Assembly: GCF_963678635.1 (NCBI RefSeq)
Contig: NC_087064.1
Coordinates: 6,238,411-6,298,410, forward strand
Origin: Symsagittifera roscoffensis
Taxonomy: Eukaryota > Xenacoelomorpha > Acoela > Convolutidae
Direction: 5' to 3'
Length of the DNA: 60,000 nucleotides
In this document: piece by piece, positions 53,708 through 60,000 of the stretch
Position numbering within the stretch: position 1 is the first letter of the stretch
Layout: each line of letters starts with the position of its first letter
Notes under the pieces: generated by a model
What the model was told of the DNA's origin: nothing
Database searches by the model: none
What the model saw: only the letters and a program-made list of their open reading frames with translations
Program-made: the position numbers and the translations under genes

Positions 53708-53957
53708 GACGGGCCCTAAAGCTTTTCTAAAAGCGCCTCCAGCGCCAATATATACTATTTTTGAGGTGGGAGCGCGCTCCGAAAAAAACGCAATTTTGTG
53801 GTCATAATTTTCCAAAAATTGCCTAAAAACGCCTTCTTTGGGCCCGTTTTTCTTTCAAAACTTGGCCTGCGGCGCAGAAAATTTGGCCAAAATATGGTCT
53901 TTATAGTGATTTAGGAGAGCTCAGAAAATCAATTTGGTCGACCTGAAAAAAAATAGT
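53708..53957 (-). mobile_element. Truncated hAT-like MITE (minus)
   Basis: Shares 'agcgccaatatatac', 'gagcgcgctcc', 'ctcagaaaatcaatttgg' and the GGTCGACC box with the other copies (reversed). One end is missing. Confidence 0.6.
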
Positions 53958-54073
53958 AAGCCTCTTCAACGATGCGCATGTTTTTAACCTCTGTATACTA
54001 AACTCTTTTTGCTTTTTGTTTCATACTTTACCGACGCTATATAGTAAGCGTTGGACTCGTTTGAGTGCTATAA

Positions 54074-54460
54074 AACAAGACTGCTCGTATGTCATGGCAA
54101 AGCTCCAATCATTCCGGCTGCCTTCAACTGGCTTTCAGATATTTGATAACAAAATTTTGATAAACTATAAATATTGGAAGGTCAATGTAAGTATTTAGTG
54201 TTGAAAATTGAATCGCATAAAAATACAGTTCGACCACTTGGATTGAGTTAAACTTGAAAAAATTTTGCTTTTGAAAACGATTCGTATTTCGCTTTCAACA
54301 TCACAAATAAAAGCTCCAAACTATTAAGCGAGGAGTTTACGCAGGATCGAACTTCATTTAGGATAGCGCTTAACTGATCCGCTTGGAAGCACGTATAATC
54401 CTGGTTTGATATCCAATCAAAACTAATCTTTCAGAAAATGATCTGCATAAAAAAATTCCT
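54074..54460 (-). mobile_element. HINE-like element, partial (minus)
   Basis: Begins AACAAGACTGCTCGTAT, the inverse of the family 3' end, followed by the AT-TCCGGCTGCC block. The far end is not identified, so the right limit is approximate. Confidence 0.5.
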
Positions 54461-54689
54461 CAAGCATGTACATCCCTCACTTTCTTCGAAAACTCGGAAA
54501 TTATCAGTACTATACGTTTTGGTTCTGTAGTTTATGAATGACAGTAGTTCAGTAGTTTATTTAATTTATGAACATTTTCGGTTTGAACGACGAGGGGGTA
54601 ACAAGCGGGGGGCCACACAACGCGGAATTATTTTTTCGAAAAAGAAATCCTTTGAAGAAAGGAACTCCAAAAAAGGATGAAGTACTTGG

Positions 54690-55740
54690 GTGCGGAGTAT
54701 TTTTCAGACTTGGTTGACTTTTCAACAAACAATTTTTGACGCAATTTGTCGTTCATTTTAATAGTTTCTTATGCTTTGAGCTCAAAAAGTTAGAACGGTG
54801 TACCAACTGCATCTTTTTTTAAGAAGTTTTCAAATCGTCATTATGAAAATTTGTTCAGAAGTATTTACCAGTTTTACCGAAGGGGTGTTTTCAAATCGCC
54901 ATTATGAAAATTTGTTCAGAAGTATTTACCAGATTTACCGAAGGGGGGTTTTAAAAGCGCCATTATGAAAATTTGTTCAGAAGTGTTTACCAGTTTTACC
55001 GAAGGGGGTTTTCAAATCGCCATTATGAAAATTTGTTCAGAAGTATTTACCAGTTTTACCGAAGGGGGGTTTTAAAAGCGCCATCATGAAAATTTGTTCA
55101 GAAGTGTTTACCAGTTTTACCGAAGGGGGTTTTCAAATCGCCATTATGAAAATTTGTTCAGAAGTATTTACCAGTTTTACCGAAGGGGGGTTTTAAAAGC
55201 GCCATTATGAAAATTTGTTCAGAAGTGTTTACCAGTTTTACCGAAGGGGGTTTTCAAATCGCCATTATGAAAATTTGTTCAGAATTATTTACCAGTTTTA
55301 CCGAAGGGGGGTTTTAAAAGCGCCATTATGAAAATTTGTTCAGAAAATTTTACCAGTTTTTTATTAAAGCGAAGCCTAGGCGACAGAAACAGCAGGCTTT
55401 ATCTTTGTTCTAAAACCAATTGATACTTGCTACTTTCTAATAAAAATGGCAAATTTGGAATAACTTATTCTGACTATCTTTTCATTAACGCATATCATAG
55501 AGACAGAAAAACATGACTCTAAAATTGATCCACATTAAAGCAATATTTGCTTATTGCTTCAAGTTTTGCATAAATGCAAAATATATTACTTTATTTAATA
55601 ATGCCTGAGTGATTTCGAAAAAACTCTAACTTTTGGAGTTTTCATTAATTTTTTTGGGTTGAAAACTACATCAAACCTTTTAAAGGGCAGTCGGATCATT
55701 CAAGTCTTTGTCGTGGTAAGAACTTCTTTATACTTCTGCT
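54690..55740 (+). mobile_element. HINE-like element carrying a minisatellite
   Basis: A diverged family 5' part ('ggtgcggagtatttttcagac', 'gacttttcaaca', 'tttttgacgcaatttg') precedes the tandem array 54827-55362, and a 3' block (GGGCAGTCGGATCATTCAAG) follows at 55682. Minisatellites in the middle of the element are a feature of INE-1/HINE families. The limits are approximate. Confidence 0.5.
54827..55362 (+). repeat. Minisatellite, nine 60/61-bp units in alternating A/B types
   Basis: Each unit contains 'gaaaatttgttcagaagt', then 'ttaccagttttaccgaagg'. The 'gaaaatttgttcag' motif falls near 54845, 54905, 54966, 55026, 55087, 55147, 55208, 55268 and 55329. Type A has TTTTCAAATCGCC and 'agtattta'; type B has TTTTAAAAGCGCC and 'agtgttta'. 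The two alternate, making a 121-bp higher-order unit. Confidence 0.93.
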
Positions 55741-56217
55741 CATTGAAAGGGGGGGGGGGCAACTTTGTTTTCGAGTGATTTTTTCTTGCTGCCCACGCAA
55801 AATCAGGTACCACAAATAATCATGGGAACGGATTGAGTGACATCATAATTAATCTTTTCAGTCGTGAATCAAACACCAATAAAAAATAGTGTCGAGAAAA
55901 ATTGGCTTAACATTTTTGAGTTGCAGTCTAGTTGTGACAAAGACAAGTGTTATGAAAAAAATGTTCATTTCAGTAGTGAAAAACGTTTCGTTTCATTTCA
56001 TTCAGCGCTTCCTTGGCAGATTTTTTCATGAAAATGAAAAAAAAACTGTTCTAAATTAGAAAACTTTCATAATAAGGGTTTTTTCATTCATTTTCGAAGA
56101 CAACTGTTGTCAATTAAGACTAAATCGACGTAGTTCTCTCATCAACGCGCACATTTTTTTTTGTAAATATGGTCGGAACATTCTGTGCTGCTTGCACAGC
56201 AAACGGCTATCCTTGTT
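55741..56217 (+). mobile_element. HINE-like element, diverged 3' part
   Basis: Ends with GGTCGGAACATTCTG, a hairpin TGTGCTGC-TTGCACAGC and 'atccttgtt'. The 5' part is not clearly recognisable. Confidence 0.5.
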
Positions 56218-56365
56218 CGCTTTGGAACTGTTGTTTTACTGCTCCTTTTAGCTCTCTGAATGCGTCCATCTGTTCTCTGGTGCCGACAGAATCTTTCCTT
56301 AAAGATAACCTATATCAGACTTACGACTAATGATTCTGATGCCTCAGATGCTTTTGCATGACATA

Positions 56366-56373
56366 ATCGTTTG
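56366..56373. repeat. Target site duplication of second hAT MITE (left)
   Basis: ATCGTTTG; the right copy at 56784-56791 is ATCATTTG, one mismatch. Confidence 0.7.
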
Positions 56374-56783
56374 CAGTAGCCGATTTAGGGGTGGTGGCGG
56401 ACAACCCTTCAGGAATTCAACCCCTGACAACCCAAAGGTCCCCTCTTTGGAATTATTTGAAGGCTAGTTGACTTTTAAACTTCTGTAGTTTGACTGACCC
56501 TAAATATACTATTTTTGAGTGGGGAGCGCGCGCCGAAAAAACGCAATTTTTGGTCAAAATTGTTCAAAAAGAGCCTAAAAACGTCTGTTTTGACTGTTTT
56601 TGCAAAATTTTACCAGCAGTTTTTGACAGGCTCTCTTATTAGAAAAATTCGATAGGCTCTAGGCTCTTTTTAGCGCTGTGGGAAGCTCGAAAAACCAATT
56701 TGGTCGACCTAAGCAAAAGGTCAACAAAATTTTCGAACCATTTTTGAAAATCCCCCTAAAGAAAATTCTAGATCAGCCCCCAG
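56374..56783 (-). mobile_element. hAT-type MITE (minus)
   Basis: 410 bp, with ends CAGTAGCCGATTTAGGGG and TCTAGATCAGCCCCCAG (imperfect inverse), and inner GGTCGACC and 'gagcgcgcgcc' blocks as in 37196-37622 but reversed; 8-bp imperfect target duplication. A second, independent support for a hAT origin. Confidence 0.75.
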
Positions 56784-56843
56784 ATCATTTGCGTTACAGA
56801 AGACTTCGAGGAAAGACTACGAGGAAAACCTACGGCTTAGTAA

Positions 56844-57345
56844 AACAAGACTGCTCGTATATCAGGGCAAAGCCTTGAATGTTCCAACTGCCCCTTAATT
56901 CATATCGAATAGTTTTTGGGAAAAGAAAATATTGAAAGCCTATAAATTTTGGACAATATCAAAGTGTGAAATGTTGAGTCGCACAAAATTAATAGGACGG
57001 ATCTGATTAGCTAGCCTCAATTCAATTTGGAAAGATCTTGTTGTGCGATATAATTTGCCACGCATAAATAATTCGCGTTACGTTCTCAGCAATATGAATA
57101 AATTATTCAAAGCGCGCTTAATTTAGTCCAGAACATGGCCAATTTGGAAATTTTCAAACACCCAGAACTTTACAAAAAATGATTGGAGGTAAAATGTCGT
57201 TTTAAATTTGAACTCAGGAAGTTGATATCTTCAATGGGGTATGAAACACTTTTGCCTAAAACTATTATTTCGATCGGCGCAAATTGACTGAATGAAAAAA
57301 AACCACACCGAGCAGAAATATTCCGTTTTTTTTGAAAGTCGGAAT
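56844..57345 (-). mobile_element. HINE-like element (minus), nearly complete
   Basis: Starts AACAAGACTGCTCGTATATC, with hairpin remnant CAGGGCAAAGCCTTG, GTTCCAACTGCC, inner blocks reversed, and ends 'accgagcagaaatattccg' then GAAAGTCGGAA, the inverse of the 5' end. Confidence 0.7.
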
Positions 57346-58403
57346 AAAAAGATCATATTCACACTCCAAGAGTAAATTAATATCGATTAGATAAATATGC
57401 AATTGGACAGATATGCTGCTAGGCAGGATATATTATTCAGATATTAATTTTATTTACATTGCATTAAAGATTTCATAGCTTAGGAACTGGAAATAAAATA
57501 CACAAATTGCATATCAAAAGCAAAATTATCATAAGAAAACTTACAATACGGTATACAAAGCTACAGATGGTACTTAAATACTTTTTATATATCGCGCTTT
57601 CAACTCATTTCCAAGTAGTGGTTTATGACCCGACGAGAATCACACAGACTGTCGAGAAATGAGATTTTACTTCCAATTTAGGCTACCTAAATAGTTTTCA
57701 GACATCAACTTCTATACAAAGAAGAACTTCCATAGAAGAGAAGCAAGTTAGATATGGAAGTTATCAATTCAACTAAGTGAACAGGTCAGTATTTTGGAAT
57801 TTCAAAATGATCAAAGACTTCTCTTAATATAATTGAGTCTTTTTCGGTATAAAGTGTCCAGCTCAGAGGTGAAAAGATAGATCATATCAAATCATAATTA
57901 GAGCGAATTTAAGACCATTTGATGTAATAATCGATTGTTTTCATTCAAAGGCACATATGATCAGCACGAAAACAAGATGGATATCGAGCTATTTTTAACG
58001 TATTAGATTTACAGAAACGCAATTTTATCAAGGAATATTATAAAACCAAAATTATCCGTCAAAATTGATAAATTTATACCTCGTAAAATTGTATTCAGAC
58101 AAAGTTTTAAGTTATCAACCCAAATATCTTTGAGACGGGGCTGTCTCTGACATATAGTTTGACATTGGGCCTAGGACTATACCTACCATGATGTAATCCC
58201 ACGTGAAACCAAACTCCTCACTAAATCCCCGTATTTGAATTTAAAGTCCTTCCTGAAAATTCAGTACCATTGATGGGTATTTTAGTCCTGGAGGATGATA
58301 TACGGCAGGATTTTTTACAGAGAGTTTTAGTCCGCGAGCGAGGTTTCACAAAACGGAACCAGAATTTCCTCATAGCAAACAGTTTATAGAACCGATCGGC
58401 GGT
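57346..58403. other. Intergenic region, nothing recognised
   Basis: 1.06 kb of AT-rich sequence without supported features. Its right end would be the 3' UTR of the putative minus-strand gene. Confidence 0.4.
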
Positions 58404-58801
58404 TCAGGTGAAATCGTCACCCTCTGGAGCTGCTTCCTGTTCTTCCTCCGTTGGTAGGTTGTTTTCCATGTCTAACATATCGCCACCAGGAACCATCTCC
58501 AGTGACGCATTCGAATCATATCTTGTTATAATTCCATCCGTGTCATTACCCGCCGCTGGAGCAACATCAAACTCGTGCAGAACTTCATCGTCCTGCGCTT
58601 CCAAAACCTGTTGGTCCTCTTGCGGACCCCCTTCAGGGACCGGAGGCCCAGCAGTCGCAATTGGGGATACAGGGGGAGTTTTTCCAGGCAGTGGATCGGG
58701 TGTTAAGTCACGAATGAGGGCATCTGCAAAATGAACCACGTAGTTTTGAGACGAATGATTGGGCGATAGGGGGGTCATAACAGCAGCTGGGATGTCAAGT
58801 C
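58404..58801 (-). CDS. Putative terminal coding exon of a minus-strand gene
   Basis: Markedly more G+C than its surroundings and open in one minus frame down to a TGA at 58404-58406. A pyrimidine-containing tract ending GTTAACAG would place the acceptor at 58802-58803, giving a 398-nt exon entered with two bases of a codon. The encoded C-terminus (about 132 residues) is Pro-rich, then strongly acidic (Glu/Asp), with an N-x-S/T-free tail and no known motif. A second possible acceptor (TTTTGCAG) lies inside near 58727. Upstream exons would lie to the right, beyond the window or unrecognised. Confidence 0.45.
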
Positions 58802-59488
58802 CTGTTAACGGCAACAGTAAATAATTAAGCAAAACAAAAACATGGGCAATACCTGGAATTATCACTCAACAAAACTCGAAAACAAATCGGCAACATATTA
58901 AGAAACTTGCAGCTGCAATAGTTTTGATCCAGTTGATTATGAAAAAAAAAAGATATGTGAGTTTCAGCCGCACAAAAACTAAACCGGTTAAGAGTGAATA
59001 AGGAAGGAATACGTGGTTAAGAGGGCAAAAAGATATGCATCCGTGGATCTTCATACAATTTAAATTGTTTTGCAGAAACTTTTTTGAATTTTTTATTTCC
59101 AAAACGGCGCTAGAAAAGTTCGAACTATTATTTCACTAGAGTAAAACTAAAGCTTCACGGCTTAATCCTCTATGATAAACCGGATCACTGGCTTTACTAG
59201 CTCAAAACTAACCTAAATTTTTTAAACTATTTTTTCTTGACACTGGGACAACTTTTTGAACTTTTTCTGTTGTTCGAATTACGACTTAAAGGGCTTTAAT
59301 AGGATGTAACTCCCGAAGCATCCCAATAACTACTTGTGATACCTGTTTTTCCGAGAAAAACAAAAAATTAAAACACACCCGAAGACAAAGTTGCTTCCCA
59401 TTTCTCATTCGGATCAGTAAGCGAATTTTCGTTCATGAAGACAGCATCACGATTACGAAACGTTGTGATATGATATACAACGGACCAA
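58802..59488. other. Sequence right of the putative exon
   Basis: AT-rich; presumably intron if the minus-strand exon is real. No further exon recognised. Confidence 0.35.
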
Positions 59489-59533
59489 GTTAACATCCTC
59501 CCCCTAAACACGTTTAGGGGGGAGGATGTTAAC
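59489..59533. repeat. Short near-perfect palindrome (21/22-nt arms)
   Basis: Left arm 59489-59509, loop AC, right arm 59512-59533, with one extra G in the right arm; the arms start GTTAACATCC. Related G/C-rich fold-backs followed by the same 'gattctaagttgg'-like sequence lie near 2112-2185 and 29835-29910, so this is a dispersed family. Confidence 0.85.
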
Positions 59534-60000
59534 TCGATTCTAAGTTGGGAATTTTCAGCCAATCAGAATCGAGGATTTTAACTTGATCCTATACAACTTG
59601 AAGACGTTTCTTTGCGAAACGGTAAACAGCATTAAAAAATTCAAAGTGCCAATAAAACCGACGACATCTGTTTCAGCCAGAAAATTGGAAAACTTCCAGC
59701 AAAATATGTCCTTTGATATATGAAACATAATTTAAGCAGTGTGACGTTTATCGCGATCCAGAACGCACATAAACTGCATTAATGGAGGTAAATTTTTGAT
59801 AATTCAGAATATTAACTGATGCGTAAAAGGTAGTAATAAAAGACCTCAATGTACCCTGCCGATAATTTTTTTGAAATCAAACCATACATGCGAATTTCAA
59901 TTCAGAATGAATAACAATAGAGTTACCTAGCATATAAAATTCATAATTTAAAGAAACGTTTCAATAGTGTCGTTAAGTGTTCACCGGTACGTAAAAACAT
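59534..60000. other. Right end of the window, no gene supported
   Basis: The first 60 bases resemble sequence following the fold-backs at 2165 and 29885 (TTCTAAGTT, then TTTTCAGCCA). The rest is unrecognised. Confidence 0.4.

Noticed and set aside
54827-55362. CRISPR array
   Set aside because: Units are contiguous without unique spacers and the DNA is eukaryotic; it is a minisatellite.

Overview
The window looks like nuclear DNA of an invertebrate animal. It is AT-rich, has a host gene with canonical GT-AG introns and long intron space, and is packed with LTR retroelements, Helentron-like and hAT-like non-autonomous DNA transposons, and several minisatellites. I see no rRNA, tRNA, CRISPR array or bacterial-type operon. 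The species cannot be named from the sequence.

Host genes. The main gene is a seven-exon plus-strand gene (21164-49624). Its exons join in phase into a 355-residue single-pass membrane protein: signal peptide, LRRNT-like cysteine cluster, leucine-rich repeats, LRRCT-like cysteine cap, one transmembrane helix and a short basic tail. A TATAAAAG box lies just upstream and an AATAAA just downstream. A second copy of exon 2 with its introns (1 to about 2550) lies upstream and differs in the exon by three synonymous changes only. A GC-richer stretch on the minus strand (58404-58801) looks like the last exon of another gene.

Element A (3863-20524, 16.66 kb, 4-bp target duplication AATT) is the most striking object. 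Its 410-bp LTRs differ at two positions, so it is young. Between them lies a chain of mostly overlapping plus-strand ORFs: a small leader ORF, a basic 155-aa ORF, a gag-like ORF, reverse transcriptase/RNase H, integrase with a GPY/F module, a small membrane protein, a 377-codon ORF with no ATG, an envelope-like glycoprotein split across two frames, and two further 300-residue ORFs of unknown function. A textbook intron (GTAAGT, TACTAAC, TTTCTTTAG) follows the last stop codon. I see neither an aspartic protease nor a zinc knuckle. It resembles a complex retrovirus in layout, carried by a Ty3/gypsy-type pol.

Element B (22078-28195, 6.1 kb, target duplication GCGAG) sits in intron 1 of the LRR gene. 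It is a Mag-like Ty3/gypsy element with roughly 5% LTR divergence and a pol broken by stops and frameshifts.

The introns and the 3' flank (30-58 kb) hold many copies of a 0.5-kb family with Helentron/HINE hallmarks, two hAT-type MITEs with 8-bp target duplications plus degraded relatives, a 69-bp-arm inverted repeat, an 85-bp diverged array, a GC-rich fold-back cluster and an alternating 60/61-bp minisatellite. Order of events by inference: segmental duplication around exon 2, then element B into the right copy, and element A most recently.
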